DNA of 64,000 nucleotides, taken from assembly GCF_022811525.1 (NCBI RefSeq), contig NZ_CP063982.1, positions 2,604,001 through 2,668,000 on the forward strand. The letters are read 5' to 3'. The notes beneath the pieces were generated by a model. The model did not search any database, was not told the origin of the DNA, and saw only the letters and a list, made by a program, of their open reading frames with translations. Of this stretch, positions 34,590 to 43,651 are shown in pieces (within the stretch, counting starts at the first letter, position 1; the number at the start of each line of letters is the position of its first letter). A program made the translations under genes and the position numbers. This stretch comes from Orrella daihaiensis. Lineage in GTDB: Bacteria; Pseudomonadota; Gammaproteobacteria; Burkholderiales; Burkholderiaceae_B.

Positions 34590-35266
34590 ATGCCGTAGCG
34601 CTGGCGGTAAGCGAGCACGGCTGCCTCATACTGGGCAAACTCAGCACGCTCGCGGATAACCGCCAAAATGTTCTCCAGATTTGCAATTGCGATCACCGGC
34701 ATACCATGACGCAAGGCAACCTCTTGCACAGCAGAGTTTGTCGATAACTCATGATCGTTGCCCGCTCGCTCCATGCGATCGAGCGCGATGAGAACGGCCA
34801 CTGGTTCTGCACCTGCACTGCGAATAATATCGACCGATTCGTTGACAGAGGTGCCTGCTGTAATCACGTCATCAATGATCACCACTTTGCCTTTCAGGGG
34901 TGCGCCCACTAGCGTGCCGCCCTCGCCATGGGCCTTGGCTTCCTTACGATTGAATGCAAACGGGATACTACGACCCGCTAGGCGCGGATGAGATGAAAGT
35001 GAAATTGCAGCTGTTGTGGCCAGAGGTATGCCCTTGTAGGCCGGACCAAACAACATGTCAAAGTCGATGCCGGCATCAATCAGGGCTTGTGCGTAAAATT
35101 GACCCAATCGCCCGACGCTTGCGCCATGATTAAACAGGCCTGCGTTAAAAAAGTATGGGCTCAAGCGACCCGACTTGGTCATGAATTCGCCAAATCGCAA
35201 AACGCCCTCTTGCAACGCAAAGTCGACAAATGACTCACAGTTTGAGGCCGATATTGAAGTTGCCAT
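34586..35266 (-). CDS. pyrE: Orotate phosphoribosyltransferase
   Basis: Forms OMP from orotate and PRPP. The 226-residue protein has the PRPP loop 'VVIIDDVITAGTSVNES' and 'GPAYKGIPLATTAAISL', 'FAFNRKEAKAHGEGG'. ATG at 35266 with GAGGAAA upstream. It is separate from the pyrR-pyrB-pyrX cluster 30 kb away and faces gatB tail to tail; the exodeoxyribonuclease gene is divergent. Confidence 0.96.
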   Translation of the reverse strand: MATSISASNCESFVDFALQEGVLRFGEFMTKSGRLSPYFFNAGLFNHGASVGRLGQFYAQALIDAGIDFDMLFGPAYKGIPLATTAAISLSSHPRLAGRSIPFAFNRKEAKAHGEGGTLVGAPLKGKVVIIDDVITAGTSVNESVDIIRSAGAEPVAVLIALDRMERAGNDHELSTNSAVQEVALRHGMPVIAIANLENILAVIRERAEFAQYEAAVLAYRQRYGI

Positions 35267-35337
35267 GCGTATTTCCTCGAAATTATCGTCGGGTATTGTG
35301 ATTTTGATTTACAGCGATTATCGCATTGGGGGACCAC

Positions 35338-36129
35338 TTGCTTCGCGTTACATCTCTAAATGTCAATGGCTTGCGCTCAGCCTTCCGCAAAGGCCTATCC
35401 CAATGGCTAGACTCACACCAGCCAGACGTGGTTTGCCTTCAGGAAGTCAAGGCACACGAGATCGACCTGGATCAGGCACTTCTACGACCCACCCCCTACG
35501 ACGGTCATTTTCATTGCGCCGAGAAAAAAGGCTACAGCGGTGTAGGCATCTACACCCGACACGCGCCGAAGACGGTGTTCTCCGGTATAGGACTTGAGGA
35601 ATTTGATCGTGAAGGTCGGCTGATCGCTGCAAGTTGGGAGAACCTCACCATCGTGAGCGCTTACCTGCCGTCGGGCTCTAGCGGTGACGAACGTCAAGCG
35701 GTCAAAATGCGCTTTCTGGATGCATTTGCTCCCTGGTTAGACAACCTGATGCGCACGCATCGGGAGTCCGGTCACGAGTTCATCATTTGCGGTGACTGGA
35801 ACATCGCCCACAAGGAAATTGACCTCAAGAACTGGCGTGGCAACCGAAAGAATTCAGGATTCTTGCCCGAAGAGCGTGACTGGCTAACGCATGTATTTAA
35901 CGACATTGGTTTTGTGGATGTATTTCGCCAGCTTGAGCCTGGGGAGGATCATTACACTTGGTGGAGTAACCGGGGGCAAGCCTGGGCCAAGAATGTAGGT
36001 TGGCGTATTGACTATCAAATCGCCACACCGGGCATCGCTGCCAGCGCAAAACGCACCGAGATTTTTAAGGCTGAGCGTTATTCGGATCACGCGCCTCTTA
36101 CGATCGACTACGATGTGTCTATCGGCTGA
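35338..36129 (+). CDS. xth: Exodeoxyribonuclease III / AP endonuclease
   Basis: Mg-dependent base-excision repair nuclease of the ExoIII/AP-endonuclease family, 263 residues. Active-site motifs: 'SLNVNGLRSA', 'VVCLQEVKA' (metal-binding Glu), 'GYSGVGIYTR', 'ICGDWNIAH' (Asp/Asn), 'RIDYQIATP' and the catalytic 'YSDHAPL'. The start is TTG at 35338, chosen because GGGGGA lies five bases upstream and the protein then begins 'LRVTSLNVNG' as in the family; a TTG four codons earlier lacks a Shine-Dalgarno. Confidence 0.94.
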   Translation: MLRVTSLNVNGLRSAFRKGLSQWLDSHQPDVVCLQEVKAHEIDLDQALLRPTPYDGHFHCAEKKGYSGVGIYTRHAPKTVFSGIGLEEFDREGRLIAASWENLTIVSAYLPSGSSGDERQAVKMRFLDAFAPWLDNLMRTHRESGHEFIICGDWNIAHKEIDLKNWRGNRKNSGFLPEERDWLTHVFNDIGFVDVFRQLEPGEDHYTWWSNRGQAWAKNVGWRIDYQIATPGIAASAKRTEIFKAERYSDHAPLTIDYDVSIG

Positions 36130-36158
36130 TCTTAATTGACCCTGAACCAGGAACCTGT

Positions 36159-37025
36159 ATGGCTGTCCATGACCCTATCCGAGCACCCATTTTGCTGATC
36201 ACCGATTTGAGTGCTCGGTGTGACCGGGCCATGGATCGGGCAGCAGCGCTGGCGAAATCGCATGGGGTGCGATTGATCGCACTGCATGTTGTAGAGACTC
36301 CCTGGTTAACTAAATTGGCAGACCCCACCTGGCGCAATATGCTGCAAGACAGCACCGAATTTGCCAAGCAGCGTTTAACCGATGATCCCGCCCTGGCCGA
36401 CGTTGATCTGACTGTCTTGGTTGAGCCAGGTAACCCGCTAGAGGTCATCGAACAGGTCGCAAAAACCAACCATTGCAGCCTGATTGTCTCAGGCACTGCC
36501 CGCGATGAAACGCTGGGTCGCATCGTATTGGGCAATACGGTCGAGCGTCTGGCCAGGCGTACCCCCACCCCATTTCTCGTTGTGCGATCACGCCCCTTCA
36601 CGGCGTATCAAAATATTGTGGTTGCGACTGATTTCTCGGATGGAGCCAGCCAAGCATTGGCATACGCACGTACTGTGTGCCCCTCGACCCCAATGACGCT
36701 TTATCATGCATTCGACCAAATCGCAGGCATTTATGAGCTCGATTCACCAACAGTGGCTGAAGAGACTGAGGCCTTGCGCGCCCGGACCAAGCAGTTTGGC
36801 CAGTCCACACTTGGCCTTGAAGCCAACAAGTTTCCCATCGTGATTGAACATGGCGCGGCCGATCACTGTTTGCCAGAATACGTCAAGGCACATCGCGTCG
36901 AGCTTGTGGTGATGGGCACACACGGCGCCACCGGTGTCAGTCGAACTGCCATGGGTAGTATTGCTGAGAAGCTTCTGAGCCGAGTGCAGTGTGACGTCTT
37001 GCTCGTGCCACACGCCAATCGTTGA
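36159..37025 (+). CDS. Tandem universal stress protein
   Basis: A 288-residue protein of two Usp domains (about 1-145 and 146-288). The second carries a standard ATP-binding G-x2-G-x9-G-S motif ('GTHGATGVSRTAMGS'); in the first, the equivalent 'GTARDETLGRIVLGNT' lacks the second glycine. AGGAA precedes the ATG. Only 2 bp separate its stop from that of the convergent permease gene. Role in stress survival is by family only. Confidence 0.92.
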   Translation: MAVHDPIRAPILLITDLSARCDRAMDRAAALAKSHGVRLIALHVVETPWLTKLADPTWRNMLQDSTEFAKQRLTDDPALADVDLTVLVEPGNPLEVIEQVAKTNHCSLIVSGTARDETLGRIVLGNTVERLARRTPTPFLVVRSRPFTAYQNIVVATDFSDGASQALAYARTVCPSTPMTLYHAFDQIAGIYELDSPTVAEETEALRARTKQFGQSTLGLEANKFPIVIEHGAADHCLPEYVKAHRVELVVMGTHGATGVSRTAMGSIAEKLLSRVQCDVLLVPHANR

Positions 37026-37027
37026 CA

Positions 37028-38284
37028 TCAACTGTTAGCCTCTGCCTTGACCCGATCATCGAGCGCGTCAATCTCTGTGCGTCGTTGCCACAACAACCAT
37101 AGACCTGGCAGAGCAATGACCACCGTCATCGCAAAAAATATTGGCCACCCAAAAGACTCAACCAAGGGCGGCGTCAACGGTCCGGCCAAATAGGTTCGGC
37201 CCACAGCAGACAACGCAGACAGTAAAGCAAATTGCGTGGCGGAAAACTGATGGTTGCACAACCCCATCAGCAGAGCGACGAAAGCAGCGGTCCCCATTCC
37301 ACCGCACAGGTTTTCTAGTCCAACACCAAACGCCATCAACCAGATGCTTTGGGGACCCACCGCAATTAACCAATAGCCAAAATTAGAGACCGCCTGCAAA
37401 ATTCCGAATGCCATTAGCGAGCGGTACAACCCGAGCTTTGCCATCAGAGCACCACCGGCGAGTGCGCCTACGATGGTTGCACTTAAACCAAGCAGCTTAT
37501 TAACAGTACCTACTTCAGTCGGCGTAAAGCCCGCACCCCGAATCAAAAAAGTTGTCGAAAGCGCTCCTGCAAAGGCATCGCCTAATTTATAGAGCACGAT
37601 CAGCAGCAGCAACATCCACACCTGCGGCCGAGCAAAGAATTCTTTAAATGGCTCAATCACAGCTTCGGTTAACGACACGGGCGCTTGGCCCGGGCGCTCA
37701 GGCTCTGGCGCCCAAAGCGTTGCAAGCACGGCGACCAGCATAAGCAAACCCATGAGCGCGTAAGTACGCCCCCAACCAAGCCACTGATCAGCCACGATCA
37801 GCGCCAGACCGCCCGACACCAACATAGCCAAACGGTAACCAAGCACTGACAATGCGGCACCGGCTCCTCGCTCGGCTGGCCGCAAAACATCAGTGCGGTA
37901 AGCATCGAATGCAATGTCTTGCGTGGCGGAAAAAAAAGCCACCATGACCGCCAGCAGCGCAAGGGGTCCAAGCGATTGTCCGGGCGACAGCATGCCCATC
38001 GCGATTAAACCGAGTGCTAGCAATATTTGAGTCACTGCCATCCAACCTCGACGGCGTCCGAGAAGCGGTGGCACATATCGGTCAATGAACGGCGCCCAGA
38101 CGAACTTCAGCGTGTAGGCAGTTCCCACCAACGTCAAAAAGCCAATTTCTTGCAGTGACACATTCTCCACGGTTGCCCACGCTTGCAGCGTGCCGCCAGT
38201 CAACGCCAGCGGCAAGCCACTGGCAAATCCTAGCGCCAACAGTGGCGCGACCCGTCTACCAAAATAGAGACTACTGAGGTTCAC
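37028..38284 (-). CDS. AmpG-like MFS permease
   Basis: A 418-residue, 12-span major facilitator of the AmpG family, which imports anhydromuropeptides for cell-wall recycling. Marks are 'LALGFASGLPLALTGGTLQAW' read in two parts, 'VWAPFIDRYVPPLLGRRRGW', 'AFFSATQDIAFDAYRTDVL' and 'RPQVWMLLLLIVLYKLGDAF'. The start is GTG at 38284 with AGGTGG seven bases upstream, overlapping the metW end by 14 bp. metX-metW-ampG is a recurrent betaproteobacterial order. Confidence 0.88.
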   Translation of the reverse strand: MNLSSLYFGRRVAPLLALGFASGLPLALTGGTLQAWATVENVSLQEIGFLTLVGTAYTLKFVWAPFIDRYVPPLLGRRRGWMAVTQILLALGLIAMGMLSPGQSLGPLALLAVMVAFFSATQDIAFDAYRTDVLRPAERGAGAALSVLGYRLAMLVSGGLALIVADQWLGWGRTYALMGLLMLVAVLATLWAPEPERPGQAPVSLTEAVIEPFKEFFARPQVWMLLLLIVLYKLGDAFAGALSTTFLIRGAGFTPTEVGTVNKLLGLSATIVGALAGGALMAKLGLYRSLMAFGILQAVSNFGYWLIAVGPQSIWLMAFGVGLENLCGGMGTAAFVALLMGLCNHQFSATQFALLSALSAVGRTYLAGPLTPPLVESFGWPIFFAMTVVIALPGLWLLWQRRTEIDALDDRVKAEANS

Positions 38285-38897
38285 GCAAACCACCTGCGGA
38301 ATTGGTTGCGCTCGCAAACCGATACAACGCCAGCGTTGCACGCCAGCCGGCCAGCCACTTTACCTCGTGCGTCGGACTAAAGGTCACACGCTCAAGAATC
38401 TGTAAATCAAGCTTTCTGCATAAATCCTCGAAATCCTTCAGCGTACAAAGATGAATGTTAGGGGTGTTGTACCAAGCGTAGGGCATCTGCCCCGTCACTG
38501 GCATCCGTCCTTTTAAAATTGACCAACCATGGGGCCAATAGCCAAAGTTCGGAAACGACACCACCCCAGTGCGCCCGACCCGCACCATTTCGCGCAGAAC
38601 ATGCTCAGTCTGGTGTACCGCTTGCAATGTCTGTGACAGCACGACCGTGTCAAACTGCCGATCACCAAACATGGCCAAGCCATCATCGAGGTTCTGTTGA
38701 ATGACATCCACACCACGTTCCACGCAGGCAATCACTCGCTCGTCACTGATTTCAACACCGACGCCCCTGATTTGCCTTGTGTCCCGCAGATAACCAAGCA
38801 AGGAGCCGTCGCCACAACCAAGATCAAGCACTCGGCTGCCGCGATCGACCCAACTGCCGATGCGCTCGAAGTCGCGCCGAACGTTGAACTCAGTCAT
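38271..38897 (-). CDS. metW: Methionine biosynthesis protein MetW
   Basis: A 208-residue SAM-methyltransferase-fold protein with motif I 'VLDLGCGDGSLLGYL' and the MetW-specific 'NFGYWPHGWSILKGRMPVT' and 'WYNTPNIHLCTLKDFEDLC'. MetW pairs with MetX and is thought to modulate homoserine acylation. ATG at 38897 is preceded by AAGGAGGTG, an almost perfect Shine-Dalgarno, and overlaps metX by 8 bp; the frame is open further upstream. Confidence 0.95.
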   Translation of the reverse strand: MTEFNVRRDFERIGSWVDRGSRVLDLGCGDGSLLGYLRDTRQIRGVGVEISDERVIACVERGVDVIQQNLDDGLAMFGDRQFDTVVLSQTLQAVHQTEHVLREMVRVGRTGVVSFPNFGYWPHGWSILKGRMPVTGQMPYAWYNTPNIHLCTLKDFEDLCRKLDLQILERVTFSPTHEVKWLAGWRATLALYRFASATNSAGGLREPQ

Positions 38898-40104
38898 GAG
38901 ACACCTCCTTGGCGATACGCTTGAAATACTCTCGTACCACCGCGTGATAACGCGCATCATCAAGCAAGAATGCGTCATGGCCATGCGGCGCATCGATTTC
39001 AGCGTAGGTCACCGGTGTTGCGTTATTCAACAAGGCCTTAACAATTTCGCGTGAGCGCGCGGGCGGGAAGCGCCAATCGGTCGCAAATGACACCAGCAGA
39101 AAACTCGCCTCAGTCGGTGCAAGCGCTTTCGTGAGATCACCGCCCGAACTGCGAGCCGGATCAAAGTAGTCTAGTGCCCGAGTAATCAGCAAATAGGTGT
39201 TGGCATCGAAATACTTGGAGAACTTCTCACCCTGATAACGCAAATACGATTCAACTTCGAACTCAACATCAAATCCATAGCGCCAAGCACCATCCTCGGC
39301 CGGTGCACGTTGCGCTCGGCCAAATTTTTCTGCCATATCATCATCAGAGAGGTACGTGATATGCCCGATCATTCGTGCCACCGACAAACCACGTTTTGGC
39401 ACTACACCATGGGCGTAGTAATCACCACCATGAAACTCCGGGTCGGTGATAATGGCACGCCTTGCGACCTCATTAAAACCAATATTTTGTGCCGACAATC
39501 GGGGCGTGCTCGCAATCACCACGCAATTGGCAACACGCTCGGGACACGTGATGGACCAACTCAGTGCCTGCATACCACCAAGCGAACCGCCCATCACTGC
39601 GGCAAACCGTTCAATGCCAAGGCGATCAGCCAAACGGGCTTGCGCCATTACCCAATCCTCGACAGTCACCACCGGAAATGCTGCTCCCCAAGGCTTGCCC
39701 GTCTCACTACGAATAGATGCAGGACCGGTGGAACCGAAGCATGAGCCAATGTTGTTGACGCCGATGACGAAGAACTTGTCGGTATCCACGGGCTTACCAG
39801 GCCCTACCATGTTGTCCCACCAGCCAATCTCGTTGGGATCATCGGCCGAAATCCCCGCAACGTGATGTGACGCGTTTAACGCATGACAAATGAGAACGGC
39901 GTTGCTTTTGTCGGGATTCAACGTGCCATAGGTATGCACGGCTAGCGTATAACGCTCAAGCACCTGCCCAGATGACAGTCGCAGGGGCTCGTCAAATTCG
40001 AAATACTGGGTTTTAACCACACCCACCGATCCGCAAGCCGTAGAGCCGGTCCCCGGGTTGGGCGAATCAGAGCAGGTCAGTTGAGGATCAATAGCATTAA
40101 CCAT
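38890..40104 (-). CDS. metX: Homoserine O-acyltransferase MetX
   Basis: Activates homoserine in methionine synthesis. The 404-residue alpha/beta hydrolase has the nucleophile elbow 'GGSLGGMQAL' and the catalytic His/Asp in 'FATDWRFPP' and 'IDAPHGHDAFLL'. Whether it uses acetyl- or succinyl-CoA cannot be decided here. The N-terminal 30 residues are a variable extension. AGAGGT precedes the ATG. The 95-bp upstream spacer is too short for a typical SAM riboswitch and none is seen. Confidence 0.95.
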   Translation of the reverse strand: MVNAIDPQLTCSDSPNPGTGSTACGSVGVVKTQYFEFDEPLRLSSGQVLERYTLAVHTYGTLNPDKSNAVLICHALNASHHVAGISADDPNEIGWWDNMVGPGKPVDTDKFFVIGVNNIGSCFGSTGPASIRSETGKPWGAAFPVVTVEDWVMAQARLADRLGIERFAAVMGGSLGGMQALSWSITCPERVANCVVIASTPRLSAQNIGFNEVARRAIITDPEFHGGDYYAHGVVPKRGLSVARMIGHITYLSDDDMAEKFGRAQRAPAEDGAWRYGFDVEFEVESYLRYQGEKFSKYFDANTYLLITRALDYFDPARSSGGDLTKALAPTEASFLLVSFATDWRFPPARSREIVKALLNNATPVTYAEIDAPHGHDAFLLDDARYHAVVREYFKRIAKEVSHD

Positions 40105-40199
40105 GATGGACCTCTTTAGCTGGATTTATGAGGCGCCCGCAAGCGGATCAGGCAAATCGGCGCCAAAACGTCTGTAAATTCTAACACCAGCTTTCTGGC

Positions 40200-41096
40200 T
40201 TATTGGCCAACACCCCCAAGCCATAACAACAAGGGCGCAAGCAGGAGAAACACCAAGGTCGAGATTAATACGGCACCAGCTGCTGCATCACCGCCATTGC
40301 CATGCAAACGCGCAAACAGATAGCTATTGACCGCACAAGGCATCAGCATCTGTAAGGCTATCGGCGCAGCAATCAAAGGATCAATTCCTATTGGCGCAAA
40401 TAACAACAATGCCACCACGATACCGCTGACAAATCTGGCCACCGTTACGCCTGAACCCGCCATAAAGCCTGAACGAGGAAGTTGTGACAGCGTGTGCCCG
40501 AGCGTTACCAGCATCAAGGGCACTGCCATACTGCCCAACAATTTGGCACTATCCAATGACCACTGCGGTGCCTGCATATCAAGAGCACGAAGTCCTATGC
40601 CAATGAGCGTCGCCCAGACAACTGGCTGGCGCCAAACTTTACCGACCGAGCCGGTCAACCACCGCAACCCGAAGGTGAAACTGACGAACGATGACGCCGC
40701 AAAAAAAGCAATCGCAATCGTCAGCCCCTGAACACCGAATACAAGCTCTGACATTGGCAAGCCAAGATTGCCTGCGTTGGGTATCCAGGCGGTTTGCCCC
40801 AAATCGCGACCAGACAAGCCCAATAAACGCAAGACCACTGCGACCACGACACCGGCAACCAGCAACGCAATCACGGACAAAGCCAGCACCCATGTCATGG
40901 TACTAGCAGCTAGTGGCGTCGTCATTAAGGTGTGAAACGTGAGTGCAGGTATCGCCACGTAAGTCACAAGCGTCGAAACAAATGCCGTCGGATAAGGCTG
41001 CTCACGGCGCCCCCAAATAAAGCCGACCACGACACAGGCCACCAAGGGCATGAGTCGGACCAGCATGGCAAGGTAGGCAGAAATCAAAACGCTCAT
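40200..41096 (-). CDS. AEC family transporter (auxin-efflux-carrier-like permease)
   Basis: A 298-residue protein with about ten predicted membrane spans of the AEC/bile-acid-like fold: 'YVAIPALTFHTLMTTPL', 'TAWIPNAGNLGLPMSELVFG' in two blocks, and 'GSMAVPLMLVTLGHTLSQLP'. Family members export malate, malonate or other metabolites; the substrate is unknown. It lies 95 bp before metX on the same strand and is divergent from the second LuxR gene. Confidence 0.87.
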   Translation of the reverse strand: MSVLISAYLAMLVRLMPLVACVVVGFIWGRREQPYPTAFVSTLVTYVAIPALTFHTLMTTPLAASTMTWVLALSVIALLVAGVVVAVVLRLLGLSGRDLGQTAWIPNAGNLGLPMSELVFGVQGLTIAIAFFAASSFVSFTFGLRWLTGSVGKVWRQPVVWATLIGIGLRALDMQAPQWSLDSAKLLGSMAVPLMLVTLGHTLSQLPRSGFMAGSGVTVARFVSGIVVALLLFAPIGIDPLIAAPIALQMLMPCAVNSYLFARLHGNGGDAAAGAVLISTLVFLLLAPLLLWLGGVGQ

Positions 41097-41142
41097 GACA
41101 AATGTAAGTAATTGTTACGGGATTTTGCGAATTAACAAATAG

Positions 41143-41173
41143 AACAACTGCAGTCAAACTATTGCCAGTTGTT
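41143..41173. promoter_or_regulatory. Dyad in the AEC/LuxR divergent spacer
   Basis: AACAACTG and CAGTTGTT arms, each 8 bp and perfect, separated by 15 bp and centred about 47 bp upstream of the small LuxR start. A possible operator for that regulator or for the AEC permease; no direct evidence. Confidence 0.4.
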
Positions 41174-41204
41174 TAATCATTACTAAAAAGATGAGGGTAG
41201 TAAC

Positions 41205-41435
41205 ATGACGCAAACACCTTTAACCGGGCGAGAGCTGCAATGTCTGGCGTGGGTGTCGCGCGGCAAAACCAGCTGGGAAACCGCCACCATATTAGGCTTA
41301 AGCGAGCGCACCGTAAATTTCCACTTATGCAACGCGAGTCGCAAATTAAATGTTTACGGGCGCCAAGCCTGCGTTGCGCGCGCCATTCATCTCGGACTGC
41401 TCGAGCCATTTACCGCAACTTCAACGACCGCATGA
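41205..41435 (+). CDS. Stand-alone LuxR-type HTH protein
   Basis: A 76-residue protein that is almost only a GerE DNA-binding domain: 'LTGRELQCLAWVSRGKTSWE', 'TATILGLSERTVNFHLCNAS' and 'KLNVYGRQACVARAI'. It resembles the C-terminal domain of quorum-sensing LuxR proteins (the 'GKTSWE' and 'NFHL' pattern) but has no ligand-binding domain. GAGGG lies eight bases before the ATG. Its 3' end overlaps the convergent lipoprotein gene by 26 bp. Confidence 0.88.
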   Translation: MTQTPLTGRELQCLAWVSRGKTSWETATILGLSERTVNFHLCNASRKLNVYGRQACVARAIHLGLLEPFTATSTTA

Positions 41436-41937
41436 ACTCTGTCGCGAGTTCTTCCGTGAGCACTTCGGGCGGGCCTGAGGCGACTACTCGCATCACGATG
41501 TCGTACTGAACCAACACTCTGGCCACTAAAGCCAGCGTGCGACCATCGCGATCAGTTTGCAGACGAAACACCTCTGCTTCATAAGCTTGCGCCGGAGCTA
41601 CTTGCCCCATACTGGTAGCCAGGGAGTCCACCAGCGCTCTCTGTGCCGATTGACGCTGCTCGGCAGTACTTTGCGTCGGTAATTGTGCCCATCCAATGGA
41701 AAACACCACGTCGTTGACATCAGCACTGGTCAACACAAAAGTCACCGGCATTCCAGCGAGATCAAGATTGCGCTTGGCAGTATCAACCTTGGCGGGGAAT
41801 GCTAACGTCGCGAGACCATCCGCAACTGGTATCTCTCGCCAGTTATAGGTCGGATAACAAGCCACTAACAAAAACAGGCTTGCGAGAACACCTGCGCGTT
41901 TGAGCGAGAACAGCTTAGTGAATGAGGTTCCAAACAA
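41410..41937 (-). CDS. Predicted lipoprotein of unknown function
   Basis: A 175-residue secreted lipoprotein with lipobox 'LVAC' (C27). The rest has alternating strands ('IPVADGLATLAFPAKVDTAK', 'MPVTFVLTSADVNDVVFSIG', 'YDIVMRVVASGPPEVLTEEL') and no recognised catalytic motif. The start is TTG at 41937: AAGGAAA lies six bases upstream and it places a Lys/Arg n-region directly before the hydrophobic core. A longer frame from 42000 would add 21 residues and overlap the gshA leader. The C-terminus is antisense to the small LuxR gene. Confidence 0.82.
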   Translation of the reverse strand: MFGTSFTKLFSLKRAGVLASLFLLVACYPTYNWREIPVADGLATLAFPAKVDTAKRNLDLAGMPVTFVLTSADVNDVVFSIGWAQLPTQSTAEQRQSAQRALVDSLATSMGQVAPAQAYEAEVFRLQTDRDGRTLALVARVLVQYDIVMRVVASGPPEVLTEELATEFMRSLKLR

Positions 41938-42045
41938 TCGATTTCCTTGATCATGTGATGCAGCAATCCAACAGCAAAGCGCGTGCCGTACAATGGACAC
42001 TCTAGCGCGGTTACCGCGATTTTAATTACGAACCGGGGATTGCGG

Positions 42046-43629
42046 TTGGCCTCTCAGTTACAAGAACGCCTCAACCTGCTTCGACAGGAATCGGGCATGC
42101 TCGCGGGTTGCCAGCGCGGCATAGAAAAAGAAGGCTTGCGAGTCGATCGACAAGGGTGGCTTTCCACACACTCACACCCTTTAGCACTCGGTAGTGCACT
42201 GACGCATCCGCATATCACGACCGACTACTCCGAGGCACTTCTGGAGTTAATTACCAACACGCACCACAGCGCCAATGGCGTTATCGAGGAGCTTGACTGG
42301 GTACATCGATTGGCCGTGGCCGGGCTAGGCGAGGAATTGCTGTGGAACCACTCCATGCCGGCCTTATTACCCGCTGAACCTGACATCCCCATCGCCTGGT
42401 ACGGTGACTCCAACACGGGGATGCTCAAGCACGTATACCGTCGTGGCTTGGCAGTGCGTTACGGCAAATTAATGCAATGCATCGCAGGATTGCATTACAA
42501 CTTCTCGCTACCTGAAGCATTATGGACTCATGAAGGCTTGTTTCCCCATAGCCACACTGACGAGTCTCACCAGTCCAGCCGCCAGTCAGAAGGCTACGTG
42601 GCTTTGATTCGCAACTTCGTGCGTCACAGTTGGTTGTTGATGTACTTATTTGGCGCTTCACCTGCCGTATCAAATAATTTTTTACGTGGTCAAGGTGATC
42701 ACGGCTTGCAAACCCTCGGCTCGACTACCGCCTACCTGCCTTGGGCAACTAGCCTGCGCATGAGTGATCTGGGTTATCAGAACAAAGCCCAATCAACGCT
42801 AAAGCTTTGCTATAACGACTTGCCAACATTTCTGAATCGCTTGTACTCGGCGGTGACCTCCCCATGGCCTGCTTATGAAGCCATCGGCACCAAGCGAGAT
42901 GGTCAATGGATTCAACTGAACTGTAATTTGCTGCAAATCGAAAACGAGTTTTACTCAACGATCCGGCCCAAGCGCACTACCGGTCGGGGTGAGCGCCCGA
43001 TTACAGCGCTCGCTGAACGTGGCGTGCAGTACGTCGAGGTTCGTTGCCTGGATATTGACCCATTTGAACCTACCGGTATTTCTGCGCAAAGTGTGCGGTT
43101 CATGGATGCTTTCCTGCTGTATTGCGCGCTCGAACATAGCCCCCAATTCGGTGATGATGGCTTTTGTGTGGAGAGCGCACAAAACTTCAATTCGGTTGTG
43201 ATCCAGGGCAGAAAGCCTGAGCTCGCGCTGTCTCGTAACGGCATCCCCGTGGGCTTAGCGCAATGGGCCTCAGAAGTACTGGAGCGGATCGCAGATTGTG
43301 CGGACCTGCTGGCAACCGAGCTGAACGACGATGGCTATCGTCAGGCGGTTATCACGCAACAGCACAAAGTCAACGATATCAGCCTGACCCCCTCGGCCCG
43401 AGTACTGGCCACGATTCAAGCCGGGCAGTCGTTTCATGAATTTGCGCTTCAGTTATCGCATGCTCATGCTGAGCATTTCAGAAACGCTGGCTTGACTGAA
43501 CAGGAACGGCAATCCGCACAAGCGATGCGCGATGAGTCAATCGCCGCACAAAAGTTACTTGAAGCTGACAAAAGCGTGTCGTTTGAACAATACGTACAAG
43601 ACTTTCATCTGGCGTTAAAAGCGCCTTGA
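42046..43629 (+). CDS. gshA: Glutamate-cysteine ligase (proteobacterial type)
   Basis: First step of glutathione synthesis. The 527-residue protein has 'GIEKEGLRVDRQGWLSTHSHP' in two conserved blocks, 'DYSEALLELITNTH', 'CIAGLHYNFSLPEALW', 'ENEFYSTIRPKR' and 'YVEVRCLDIDPFEP', matching E. coli-type GshA. TTG at 42046 is preferred because GGGGA lies six bases upstream; the frame opens at 41983, where no Shine-Dalgarno is seen. It converges with the tRNA-Arg gene 22 bp downstream. Confidence 0.94.
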   Translation: MASQLQERLNLLRQESGMLAGCQRGIEKEGLRVDRQGWLSTHSHPLALGSALTHPHITTDYSEALLELITNTHHSANGVIEELDWVHRLAVAGLGEELLWNHSMPALLPAEPDIPIAWYGDSNTGMLKHVYRRGLAVRYGKLMQCIAGLHYNFSLPEALWTHEGLFPHSHTDESHQSSRQSEGYVALIRNFVRHSWLLMYLFGASPAVSNNFLRGQGDHGLQTLGSTTAYLPWATSLRMSDLGYQNKAQSTLKLCYNDLPTFLNRLYSAVTSPWPAYEAIGTKRDGQWIQLNCNLLQIENEFYSTIRPKRTTGRGERPITALAERGVQYVEVRCLDIDPFEPTGISAQSVRFMDAFLLYCALEHSPQFGDDGFCVESAQNFNSVVIQGRKPELALSRNGIPVGLAQWASEVLERIADCADLLATELNDDGYRQAVITQQHKVNDISLTPSARVLATIQAGQSFHEFALQLSHAHAEHFRNAGLTEQERQSAQAMRDESIAAQKLLEADKSVSFEQYVQDFHLALKAP

Positions 43630-43651
43630 TCAGTCGGCAAATGCTGATGAC

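Noticed and set aside
36119..36601. A 160-codon minus-strand frame opposite the Usp gene
   Set aside because: Arg/Ser-rich product with no family character, opposite a well-supported gene in the correct codon phase.
40105..40199. A SAM riboswitch before metX
   Set aside because: The 95-bp spacer is short and shows no recognisable aptamer helices.
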